This document shows positions 32,689 to 40,809 of a DNA stretch of 64,000 bases, piece by piece. Origin of the DNA: Stygiobacter sp043807765 (lineage in GTDB: Bacteria > Bacteroidota > Ignavibacteria > Ignavibacteriales > Melioribacteraceae); NCBI GenBank assembly GCA_043807765.1, contig JAZDFQ010000054.1, forward strand, positions 1-64,000. Reading direction: 5' to 3'. Numbering within the stretch: the stretch's first letter is position 1; every line of letters starts with the position of its first letter. Position numbers and translations under genes: made by a program. The notes under the pieces are model-generated. The model was not told the DNA's origin. It was given only the letters and a program-made list of their open reading frames with translations, and searched no databases.

Positions 32689-35169
32689 TTAGTTAATATA
32701 TTTCGAAGGTGTTGGAATTAGTAATGTTACAGTTGTTCCTTTCCCTTTAACAGATTCGAAATGAAGATTTATACCGTTATTATCGCAATACCTTTTGGTA
32801 ATTGCGAGTCCTAAACCGCTTCCCTCAAAAGTTCTTGCAAGTCCATGTTCTTCCTGAGAAAAAATTTGGAAAAGACTTGGCAAATACTCACTGGAAATTC
32901 CAACACCGGTATCATTGATTATTACATGGATGAGCTCATTTTTAACTTCTTCAACTTTGATAGAGACTATTCCGCAGTCAGTAAATTTTATCGCATTGTC
33001 TATAATATTAGAAAAAATGTTTATCAAACTATTTTTATCGCAACGTGCAATACAATCCTCAGTATTAACTATCAGCTCAAGATGCAAACGTTTTAGATCT
33101 GCTAAGATTGAAAACTCTTTAAATAAATCGCTTAAGACATCTTCTACAATATTAAAATTTGAATACTTGGGTTCATATACACCAACTTGCAATTCTGCCA
33201 TATTGATAATGGATTCAATAGTGCGAGTCATTCTGTTGCTGGCTAGCTGGGTATTATCCAAATATTTTTTTAATGAGGGAAGTAAGCTCTGGCCATGAAT
33301 TTCTTTAATTACCGCCAGATTACTTAAAATAAGATGTAGCGGCGTACGGATTTCGTGCGAAATTTGTGCTAAAAATTCCGATTTAAGATCATCCGATTTT
33401 ACTGCTTCGTGTTTAGCTTTTATCAGTTCCTTCTCGTTTTTTTTCCTATCTGAAATATCTCTTAAAATTGCTTGAACATAAGAATCCTTTTTGAGCTCAA
33501 TTCTGTTTAAACTAATCTCAGTTTCGAAAACAGATCCACTGGGGCGTAACATATCCCATTCGAAAAACTGTGGGTTCCCATTAAGCGCTTGAGCAATTTT
33601 TCCTTTTATGTTCTGAAGTGAGTATGACCCATCATTTTGAATTAGCGGCGAAAAATCAAGAATGGATTTATTCCCAATTTCATTCAGTTTTAGTTGAAGA
33701 AACTCAGTAGCCTTCGAATTGAAATCGATAATTTTTTCTCCATCAATAATCATAATCGCGTCATTGGCAGTTTCAAACAGCGTTCTAAATTTAAGTTCGC
33801 TTTCAGTCAGTTTGTTTTGCGAACTTTCAATATTTTGCTTCATATCATCAATAGCATTCCCCAACACCAATACTTCATCAGTCATATCCGAATTGGTAGC
33901 ATTAACATTATAATTACCTAATCCAATCTGTTCGGTAACAAGTGTCAGTCGCTTTAAAGGACGACCGATCAATAGCCAGATTATTATGCCGGACATTAAA
34001 GAAATTACTAATAAAGTGATTCCAAGATTTTTTGTAATAAGATTTGCGAAATCCGTCAATTCACTTTTATACTTGCCCGGAGGAGAGAAAGAAATTATGT
34101 ATTTTTCTCCGGAATTTATTTTTTGAAAAGCCGAAGCGCTGCCATTTTGGATATCGATATAATAGCCTTTGCTTTTTGAGAGTATTAGCTTTTTCAAATC
34201 ATCTGTGATTAACGATTTATTGTAATGTGTTTCTGAGAATTTTGATGGGCCATAAATGATTCCAAAATCCTTATCTGTCAGAACAATAATTCTTGTGCCG
34301 CTTCTGTTCATCTCATCGATAATCTGATAGATCCTAGCCGACTCTTTACCGGTACAAGATGCCATTCCGTGAACTCGCACAATACTTTCTTGCTGTTGGA
34401 TTGCCTCGTCATTAAGAAAATATTCTTCAAAATAATTACGCGTGAAAATGCCTAGAAAGGTCAGCGGAATTGTAAACAAAAGTATAAACCAAAGTGAAAG
34501 TCGAATTGCCAAATAATTTCTATTGAATTTCTTTTCCCACAAATTTCTAAAAATTCCCGATTTGAGCTGAGAATATTTTTTTATAACCGGCATTCCCCAG
34601 CGAGGTTTTCTGTATGACTCCGGAAGTGCAACAATTATGAGAGTAGTATAGATTGTTGTAAATATAATTTCGGGAATCCATCCTTGATACAATTTTAGAA
34701 GTGACTCAATAGGAGGAAGCGATCCGCCGACAAAAGAAATATAGACATCTGGGAAAAAGAAATAAGTAATGAAGTACACGGGTATATAAGAAGGGATGTA
34801 ATAAACAAATATTAGAATGATCCACGCCCAAGCAAGATGAGGCATTCCGGTTTTTTCGAAAACTAATTTCTTATATGCCCAGCCGATCCAAATAGCACTT
34901 ATCCAATGTTGAAAAATCATATAATAACGTAACTCATCGGTAGGACTTACTAAACAAGAAATTGTGCCAACTATTATACCCCCAATCGGGCCTGATATTG
35001 CAGCACCAAGTGCATTAAATATTTCGCGGGCATCTGATAAGGCGTTGGTTCCGGGAATATAGAAGTGAATATTTGTTATGATTGATATAAGGGAAATTGT
35101 TCCGGTTGCTATTGCAACCCAAAGCGCTTTGACCGGTAGTAAGGTTCTAATCCTATTGGTTAAGTTCAT
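32689..35169 (-). CDS. Large membrane-bound hybrid-type sensor histidine kinase (no receiver)
   Basis: An 826-residue kinase. Residues 1-195 form about six transmembrane segments, with GPIGGIIVGTISCL resembling LytS-type 5TM sensor domains. A further transmembrane pair (about 220 and 385) brackets an extracytoplasmic domain. HAMP follows at about 390-445, PAS at about 455-575 (IMIIDGEKIIDFNSKA), HisKA with His605 in QISHEIRTPLH, and HATPase (about 700-820) with DNAIKFTDCG, NDTGVGIS and GSGLGLAITKRY. There is no receiver domain and no adjacent response regulator. It converges on the other orphan kinase. What it senses is unknown; proximity to sugar genes is suggestive only. Confidence 0.88.
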   Translation of the reverse strand: MNLTNRIRTLLPVKALWVAIATGTISLISIITNIHFYIPGTNALSDAREIFNALGAAISGPIGGIIVGTISCLVSPTDELRYYMIFQHWISAIWIGWAYKKLVFEKTGMPHLAWAWIILIFVYYIPSYIPVYFITYFFFPDVYISFVGGSLPPIESLLKLYQGWIPEIIFTTIYTTLIIVALPESYRKPRWGMPVIKKYSQLKSGIFRNLWEKKFNRNYLAIRLSLWFILLFTIPLTFLGIFTRNYFEEYFLNDEAIQQQESIVRVHGMASCTGKESARIYQIIDEMNRSGTRIIVLTDKDFGIIYGPSKFSETHYNKSLITDDLKKLILSKSKGYYIDIQNGSASAFQKINSGEKYIISFSPPGKYKSELTDFANLITKNLGITLLVISLMSGIIIWLLIGRPLKRLTLVTEQIGLGNYNVNATNSDMTDEVLVLGNAIDDMKQNIESSQNKLTESELKFRTLFETANDAIMIIDGEKIIDFNSKATEFLQLKLNEIGNKSILDFSPLIQNDGSYSLQNIKGKIAQALNGNPQFFEWDMLRPSGSVFETEISLNRIELKKDSYVQAILRDISDRKKNEKELIKAKHEAVKSDDLKSEFLAQISHEIRTPLHLILSNLAVIKEIHGQSLLPSLKKYLDNTQLASNRMTRTIESIINMAELQVGVYEPKYSNFNIVEDVLSDLFKEFSILADLKRLHLELIVNTEDCIARCDKNSLINIFSNIIDNAIKFTDCGIVSIKVEEVKNELIHVIINDTGVGISSEYLPSLFQIFSQEEHGLARTFEGSGLGLAITKRYCDNNGINLHFESVKGKGTTVTLLIPTPSKYIN

Positions 35170-35502
35170 TCTTTCGTTTTAAGTGTTCAAGAAATTCCCC
35201 TTTTGGTTAATTGTTTCCAATAATTAAAAATTATTTGTGTAATTGTAAGAAATATAAAACTAGATTCAAATTTTATTTACAATAATGGCTTTGCTTTTCA
35301 AATGTGAGTAAAACGGCTAGGTAATTTGCTCCAGAAAATAAAAACTAAAAAACTTTACTGAGAGTGAGAAAAGTCTTTTAAATATTATTGATCTCTCTTA
35401 TTATTGTTTCCGTAAATAGTGCTAATGATAAATTGAAGGTCGATTTAGTATATAACGCAAAAAAAGTTAATAACGCAAAACTAATTTGTTTCGGAGCCTA
35501 GA
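35170..35502. other. Divergent intergenic region, sensor kinase / mutarotase
   Basis: A 333-bp A/T-rich region between divergent genes. The plus-strand side has GGAG before the mutarotase ATG. ATAACGCAA occurs twice (35452-35460 and 35470-35478), 18 nt apart, possibly a direct-repeat binding site. I do not see the TAAACGAT motif here. No ORF is supported. Confidence 0.5.
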
Positions 35503-36657
35503 ATGAATATGAAAATGTTAAAAACTATTGTTTTCTTATTATCAGCCGTATTGGTTTTTGTTTCATGCCAGCCTAAAAAAGAGGAATCCACAATGGTAAA
35601 AAAGAAGTCTTTTGGAAAACTTAGCAATGGAGAAGAAGTATATCTTTACACACTAACTAATAAGAATGGATTGAAAGCTGAAATAACAAATTATGGCGCT
35701 ACTGTTGTTTCTCTATTTGTGCCGGATAAAAACGGTAAACTAGAAGATGTTGTCCTTGGATATGATGATGTTTCCGGATATGAAAAGGGAGAATCATATT
35801 TCGGCGGAATTGTAGGACGTTATGGAAATAGAATTGGCAAAGGCAAATTCAGTTTGGATGGAACTGATTATCAATTGTCAATCAACAATGGCGAAAACCA
35901 TTTGCATGGAGGGAAGGTTGGTTTTAATAAAAGGGTTTGGCGAGTTGTTGGTGCCGAAAATAAAATGGGCGGATCTTTCATAACTCTTAATTATGTTAGT
36001 GTTGATGGAGAAGAAGGATATCCGGGATCAGTTGATATATCTGTTAACTATCAACTTTCGCAAGAAAATGAGCTCTGGATTAATTACATAGCTACAACAG
36101 ATAAAAACACAATATTAAATCCAACACACCACTCATATTTTAATCTAACCGGTGATCCAACCAAAACTATTCTTGATCACGAGTTGATGATTGACGCAGA
36201 TAAATATACTCCGGTTGATAAAGGATTGATTACAACCGGCGAACTGGCTGATGTAGCAACTACACCTTTCGATTTTAGAAAACCAAAGGCAATTAAAAAG
36301 GATATTGACGAAGATAATCAGCAAATTAAATTTGGGCTTGGATACGATCATAATTGGGTTTTGAATAAACATCCGGAGCAAGTCTTTAAATTTGCGTCCT
36401 TGTATGAAGCAGTCTCCGGTCGATTAATGGAAATTTTGACAGATCAGCCGGGTGTGCAGTTTTATAGCGGAAATTTCCTAGATGGAAAATCGCAAGGTAA
36501 GCATGGAGTGATGTATCAATACAGAACCGGCTTATGTATGGAAGCGCAGAAATTCCCGGATTCACCAAACAAACCGGAGTGGCCTTCGGCTACATTGAAA
36601 GCAAGCAAGAAAACACCTTACAGGCAAACAACTATTTATAAATTTTCGACAAGATAA
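35503..36657 (+). CDS. galM: Aldose 1-epimerase (mutarotase), predicted lipoprotein
   Basis: A 384-residue galactose-mutarotase-like protein. The N terminus is a signal peptide with Cys in VFVSCQP (about residue 23), consistent with a lipoprotein. The mutarotase body has YGATVVSLFVPD, GGIVGRYGNRIGKG and the catalytic His region NPTHHSYFNLTG, plus the catalytic Glu in GLCMEAQKFPDSPNKPEWP. It interconverts alpha and beta anomers of sugars such as galactose. A lipid-anchored version would act in the periplasm on sugars released from polysaccharide. It begins a run with a HAD phosphatase and GH51, suggesting arabinose/galactose side-chain use. Confidence 0.9.
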   Translation: MNMKMLKTIVFLLSAVLVFVSCQPKKEESTMVKKKSFGKLSNGEEVYLYTLTNKNGLKAEITNYGATVVSLFVPDKNGKLEDVVLGYDDVSGYEKGESYFGGIVGRYGNRIGKGKFSLDGTDYQLSINNGENHLHGGKVGFNKRVWRVVGAENKMGGSFITLNYVSVDGEEGYPGSVDISVNYQLSQENELWINYIATTDKNTILNPTHHSYFNLTGDPTKTILDHELMIDADKYTPVDKGLITTGELADVATTPFDFRKPKAIKKDIDEDNQQIKFGLGYDHNWVLNKHPEQVFKFASLYEAVSGRLMEILTDQPGVQFYSGNFLDGKSQGKHGVMYQYRTGLCMEAQKFPDSPNKPEWPSATLKASKKTPYRQTTIYKFSTR

Positions 36658-36746
36658 ATAGTGAAATTTATAGCTTATTAAGCCGAAGAATATGTGAGCT
36701 TATTATAAGCAAATAGAATTAGCAGACTCAATCTGGAAAAAATGGT

Positions 36747-37355
36747 TTGAGAGATTATTTGAGAAATAAAATTCTTGTAGATCCGAAAGCTAAAGCATTG
36801 ATATTTGATTGCGACGGTACTCTTGTTGATTCAATGCCTCTTCACATGAAAGCTTGGGAAGAGGCAGTTCTTGATGCCGGCTTACGGTTTGATTACGACT
36901 TCTTCTTCTCAAGAAAAGGAATTCCGAGCCGGCACATAATGAGTGAATATTGTTTGCAGAATTCTTTTGATGTAGATGTTGAAAAAGTTATTGATGCAAA
37001 GAATAATATTTATCGCAGTGGATTAAAAACTGTTGGTCCTTTGGAACCGGTAGTGCAAATTGCTGTTGAGTTCAAAGATAAACTTCCGATGGCTGTTGTC
37101 TCCGGCGAAAGAAAAATTAATGTTCATGAATCTCTTACAAACATTGGCATCATAGAGTTGTTCCAAATCATCATAACTTCTGATGATCTTTTCAAACCTA
37201 AACCGGCTCCGGATAAATTTCTTGAAGCAGCCCGTTTGCTGAATATTGAGCCGGAGTTTTGCCAAGTATTCGAAGATGGAGATTCCGGAATAGAAGCCGC
37301 GATAAAGGCCAATATGATCATAACAGATGTTCGTCCTTACTTAGAAAACAACTGA
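36747..37355 (+). CDS. HAD-superfamily sugar phosphatase / beta-PGM-like
   Basis: A 202-residue HAD protein of subfamily I. Motif I is FDCDGTLVDSMPLH with both Asp (about residues 25-27), followed by an alpha-helical cap. Motif II Ser is in AVVSGER, motif III Lys in KPKPAPDKF and motif IV in FEDGDSGIEAA. The family includes beta-phosphoglucomutases and small sugar phosphatases; substrate cannot be read from sequence. The start is most likely TTG at 36747, because the nearby ATG (36742) runs into a stop after two codons. It sits 89 bp after galM and 18 bp before GH51. Confidence 0.8.
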   Translation: MRDYLRNKILVDPKAKALIFDCDGTLVDSMPLHMKAWEEAVLDAGLRFDYDFFFSRKGIPSRHIMSEYCLQNSFDVDVEKVIDAKNNIYRSGLKTVGPLEPVVQIAVEFKDKLPMAVVSGERKINVHESLTNIGIIELFQIIITSDDLFKPKPAPDKFLEAARLLNIEPEFCQVFEDGDSGIEAAIKANMIITDVRPYLENN

Positions 37356-37373
37356 TAAATAAAGAGCTCGAAA

Positions 37374-38927
37374 ATGAAAAAGAAAATTCAAATTTGTCTG
37401 CTGATTATGTTCGGCGCTATATCGTTATATGCGCAAGAAGCTGTAACAAAAATATCGTTAGATGCCGGTAATACAAAAATTGTAATCGATAAAAACATCT
37501 ACGGAAATTTTTCAGAACATCTTGGCCATTGCATTTATGGCGGAATTTGGGTCGGCGAAAACTCAACTATTCCAAATACACGCGGAATTAGAAACGATGT
37601 TGTAGAGGCGCTAAAGAAAATTAAATTGCCGGTACTCCGTTGGCCTGGCGGCTGCTTTGCTGATGAATATCATTGGATGGATGGAATTGGTCCGAGAGAG
37701 AAAAGACCAAAGATGATTAACACACATTGGGGCGGGGTAGTTGAAGACAATAGTTTCGGCACTCACGAATTTTTAGATCTCTGCGAACAGATTGGGGCAG
37801 AACCATATATCTGTGGAAATCTCGGTAGCGGTTCTGTAGAAGAAATGTCTAAGTGGGTTGAGTATATAACGTTTGATGGCGAGAGTCCGATGGCTAATCT
37901 CAGAAAACAAAATGGAAGAGAGAAACCTTGGAGTGTAAAATATTGGGGAGTTGGTAATGAAAATTGGGGATGCGGCGGAAATATGAGCGCTGCGTTTTAT
38001 GCCGATCAATACAAGCGTTATGCAACCTATACAAGAAATTATGGAAAGAATCGTTTATACAAAATTGCGGGAGGTCCAAATTCCGATGATTACGATTGGA
38101 CTGAAACACTAATGAAAAATGTTGGCGGATGGTTAATGCAAGGATTGTCTCTTCATTATTATACAGTACCTAAAACTTGGGGTGATAAAGGATCAGCAAC
38201 AGAATTTAACGAGGAAGAATATTTCGCTACGATGAAAAAAACATTGTTCATGGAAGAAATGGTTACAAAGCATAGCGAAGTAATGGATAAGTACGATCCC
38301 GAAAAACGAATTGGTTTACTGGTTGACGAATGGGGAAATTGGTTCAATGTTGAAAAGGGAACAAATCCCGGATTTCTTTACCAACAAAATAGTTTGCGTG
38401 ATGCAATTACTGCTGCTACCAATCTAAACATTTTTAACAATCACGCAGATCGTGTTAAGATGTCTAACATTGCTCAAATGGTAAATGTTTTGCAAGCCGT
38501 GATACTAACTGATGGACCGAAGATGGTTCTAACTCCTACTTACCACGTTTTCGATTTATTCAAAGTTCATCAGAACGCGAAGTTGATTCCGTGCAAAATT
38601 GAGACTACTGATTATACTTTTGCTGATAAAAAAGTTCCGGCGGTAAACTGTTCTGCTTCGCAAGATGAGAATGGAAAGATTCACATTTCAATGACAAATG
38701 TTAATCCGAATAAAGTTGAGAAAGTTGTAATACAGCTCAACGGAATTGAAGCGAAGAATGTTGCCGCACAAGTTCTAACATCTAAACAGATTAATGACTT
38801 CAACTCGTTTGAGAAACCAAATATAGTTGCTGTCGGATCATTTTCTGATTTAAAATTAGTTAAAGATACGCTGGAAGTGGCGCTGCCTTCAAAATCAGTT
38901 GTAGTAGTTGAACTGATTACTAACTGA
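37374..38927 (+). CDS. abfA: Secreted GH51 alpha-L-arabinofuranosidase
   Basis: A 517-residue GH51 enzyme with a signal peptide ending SLYAQ (about residue 21). The TIM barrel carries acid/base Glu196 in WGVGNENWGCGG and nucleophile Glu319 in LLVDEWGNWF, followed by a C-terminal beta domain (about 430-517). FSEHLGHCIYGGIWVG and LRWPGGCFADEYHW are classic GH51 blocks. It removes terminal alpha-L-arabinofuranose from arabinan or arabinose-decorated oligosaccharides. The stop codon lies inside the left terminal repeat of a MITE-like element, so the element inserted right at the gene end, leaving the reading frame intact. Confidence 0.93.
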   Translation: MKKKIQICLLIMFGAISLYAQEAVTKISLDAGNTKIVIDKNIYGNFSEHLGHCIYGGIWVGENSTIPNTRGIRNDVVEALKKIKLPVLRWPGGCFADEYHWMDGIGPREKRPKMINTHWGGVVEDNSFGTHEFLDLCEQIGAEPYICGNLGSGSVEEMSKWVEYITFDGESPMANLRKQNGREKPWSVKYWGVGNENWGCGGNMSAAFYADQYKRYATYTRNYGKNRLYKIAGGPNSDDYDWTETLMKNVGGWLMQGLSLHYYTVPKTWGDKGSATEFNEEEYFATMKKTLFMEEMVTKHSEVMDKYDPEKRIGLLVDEWGNWFNVEKGTNPGFLYQQNSLRDAITAATNLNIFNNHADRVKMSNIAQMVNVLQAVILTDGPKMVLTPTYHVFDLFKVHQNAKLIPCKIETTDYTFADKKVPAVNCSASQDENGKIHISMTNVNPNKVEKVVIQLNGIEAKNVAAQVLTSKQINDFNSFEKPNIVAVGSFSDLKLVKDTLEVALPSKSVVVVELITN

Positions 38928-39068
38928 AGTTACGCAAGAGCTGAACTTTATGAAGTTTTCTTAGTGAAACTTGGTGACTTTGTGCCCTAGTGGCTCGATT
39001 TCTTATATTTTCTTTTGCCACCAAGTCACAAAAGCACCAAGAAATCACAAAGTACGTAACTTCAGTTA
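38921..39068. repeat. MITE-like element with 14-bp terminal inverted repeats
   Basis: TAACTGAAGTTACG (38921-38934) and CGTAACTTCAGTTA (39055-39068) are perfect inverted repeats bounding 148 bp. Inside, a second inverted pair (CTTTGTG...TAGTGGC and GCCACCAAGTCACAAAAG) makes a long hairpin. There is no ORF. The left end overlaps the GH51 stop codon. The TTACGCAA left-end core is shared with the 32.4-kb element. Confidence 0.75.
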
Positions 39069-39097
39069 CTAAATAAAATTTTCAAATAATTTCCCAT

Positions 39098-39116
39098 AAT
39101 TAAACGATACTATAAG
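39098..39116 (+). promoter_or_regulatory. Operator-like motif, site 2 (PL9)
   Basis: AATTAAACGATACTATAAG carries the TAAACGAT core found upstream of the transporter, the TonB receptor and the secreted module protein. It lies 111 nt before the PL9 start. Confidence 0.45.
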
Positions 39117-39150
39117 TAATGACTTGTGTTTAAGAGAAATTTTACGCAAA

Positions 39151-39170
39151 ATAGTAATCGATAAAGTCAT
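39151..39170 (+). promoter_or_regulatory. Operator-like motif, second weaker site before PL9
   Basis: ATAGTAATCGATAAAGTCAT is a variant of the same motif (TAATCGAT core, then AAAG as in site 5). It lies 57 nt ahead of the PL9 start and 27 nt after a TTG that could belong to a promoter. Confidence 0.3.
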
Positions 39171-39226
39171 TGTTAAATCTAATTCGTTGATTTATTCAAA
39201 ATGCTAGTAAAAATGGAATCAATCTG

Positions 39227-40792
39227 ATGAACCAATTGAAACTCAATGTAATCTTAATGTTTATGTTTATACTTAGCACACAGATTTTCGCGAAAGCTTA
39301 TTACGTTTCTACAACCGGCAATGATATTAATAATGGTACAAAGGAATTTCCATTTGCTACTTTAGTTAAAGCAGCATCAGTTTCTGCTGCTGGAGATACA
39401 ATTTACATTCGTGGTGGATTGTACTCTCCGACAAGTACAATTTCGTTAGGATCATCCTCAAAAAGCGGTACAAGCACTAATTATTATCATGTATTAGCCT
39501 ATCCGGGTGAGAAGCCCGTTTTTAATTTTTCCAAACAAACTTCCAGCGATGGTATTAAACTAAATGGCAGCTACTGGCATTTGAAAGGTGTTGAGGTGAT
39601 GTACTCAACACATAATGGAATTGCAGTGAACGGTAGTAATAACCTAATTGAGAATTGCGTTGTTCACGATAACAAGAACACCGGAATGCAGTTTGGTAAT
39701 GGAGCTTCTTACAACAGAGTTATTAATTGTGATTCATATTATAACTACGATCCGCCGGGTGGTGGAAATGCAGATGGCTTTGCACCTAAGCTGGATGTTG
39801 GAACCGGAAATTATTTTTACGGTTGCCGCGCTTGGCAAAACTCCGATGATGGCTGGGATGGATATTTACGTCCCGCAGATAATGTGACTACTGTAATTGA
39901 AAACTGCTGGTCGTTTATGAATGGTTACTTAAAAGATGGAAATAAAATATCTACAGGTAATGGAAACGGTTTTAAAATGGGAGGCGGAGACAATTCAAAT
40001 AAAGATAGTCTGCGCCACAATGTTACCATAAAAAACAGTTTGTGTTTTGATAACAGTGTTAAAGGATACGATCAGAATAACGACCGCGGTTCAATGACAC
40101 TTCTGAATTGTACCGGATTTAGAAATGGTTCTTATAACTTTAGCATTCCGGGTACTTACAGAGCTGCCAACACTGCAACAGTTAAAAACTGTATCTCATA
40201 TCTTTCGCCGGGCGTCAACTTGATAACTAGAGTAATTCAATCAAATAACTCTTGGAATCCAGCTTACAATGTTTCAGCATCGGATTTTTTATCAATAGAC
40301 ACAACCGGCGTGCGTGGACCTAGAAAAGCTGACGGAAGTTTGCCGGATTTAAAATTTCTGCATCTTGCACCAACTAGCAAACTTATAGATGGAGGAGTTG
40401 ATGTTGGTCTTCCATACACTGGTAAAGCTCCGGATCTCGGCGCGTTTGAATATGGTCTTGAAACATCAATCATTGAAGACAAATCTTTGCCAGCGCAATT
40501 CGTATTAGAACAGAATTACCCAAATCCATTTAATCCGGAAACGACTATTAGCTATTCAATTCCAGTAGAGACGAGGCATGCCTCGTCTTTACAACACGTA
40601 ACACTAAAAGTTTACGATGTTCTTGGAAGGGAAATTGCTACGCTTGTTAATGAATTCAAACAACCGGGAAATTATTCTGTAACATTTAATGTAAAGACGC
40701 CATATATGGCGTCTCTACCAAGTGGAGTATTCTTTTACACTTTGCGCGCAAATGGTTTTGCACAAACTAAGAAAATGTTAGTGATTAAGTAA
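39227..40792 (+). CDS. PL9 pectate lyase with T9SS sorting domain
   Basis: A 521-residue secreted lyase with a signal peptide ending IFAKA (about residue 20) and a right-handed parallel beta-helix (about 25-410). NADGFAPKLDVG and GCRAWQNSDDGWDGY give Asp183, Asp207, Asp208 and Asp211, with the same spacing as the four calcium ligands of PL9 Pel9A. Lys250 in GNGFKMGGG fits the catalytic lysine. It cleaves polygalacturonate by beta-elimination. The C-terminal T9SS domain (about 422-521) with NYPNPFNPETTISYS directs export or surface attachment. Two 28-bp palindromes interrupt the sorting domain in frame. Confidence 0.92.
   Translation: MNQLKLNVILMFMFILSTQIFAKAYYVSTTGNDINNGTKEFPFATLVKAASVSAAGDTIYIRGGLYSPTSTISLGSSSKSGTSTNYYHVLAYPGEKPVFNFSKQTSSDGIKLNGSYWHLKGVEVMYSTHNGIAVNGSNNLIENCVVHDNKNTGMQFGNGASYNRVINCDSYYNYDPPGGGNADGFAPKLDVGTGNYFYGCRAWQNSDDGWDGYLRPADNVTTVIENCWSFMNGYLKDGNKISTGNGNGFKMGGGDNSNKDSLRHNVTIKNSLCFDNSVKGYDQNNDRGSMTLLNCTGFRNGSYNFSIPGTYRAANTATVKNCISYLSPGVNLITRVIQSNNSWNPAYNVSASDFLSIDTTGVRGPRKADGSLPDLKFLHLAPTSKLIDGGVDVGLPYTGKAPDLGAFEYGLETSIIEDKSLPAQFVLEQNYPNPFNPETTISYSIPVETRHASSLQHVTLKVYDVLGREIATLVNEFKQPGNYSVTFNVKTPYMASLPSGVFFYTLRANGFAQTKKMLVIK
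40565..40592. repeat. 28-bp palindrome inside PL9 coding sequence, copy A
   Basis: The centre AGACGAGGCATGCCTCGTCT is a perfect 20-bp palindrome flanked by GTAG and TTAC. It is translated in frame as VETRHASSL in the first strand of the sorting domain. Confidence 0.85.
40691..40718. repeat. 28-bp palindrome inside PL9 coding sequence, copy B
   Basis: The centre AGACGCCATATATGGCGTCT is a perfect 20-bp palindrome flanked by GTAA and CTAC. It is translated as VKTPYMASL just before SGVFFYTL of the sorting domain. The reading frame is the same as in copy A. Confidence 0.85.
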
Positions 40793-40809
40793 TCTTGAGG
40801 ATAAAGACT

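Noticed and set aside
36742..36750. ATG start for the HAD phosphatase
   Set aside because: That ATG is in another frame and meets TGA after two codons; the TTG at 36747 is in frame with motif I.
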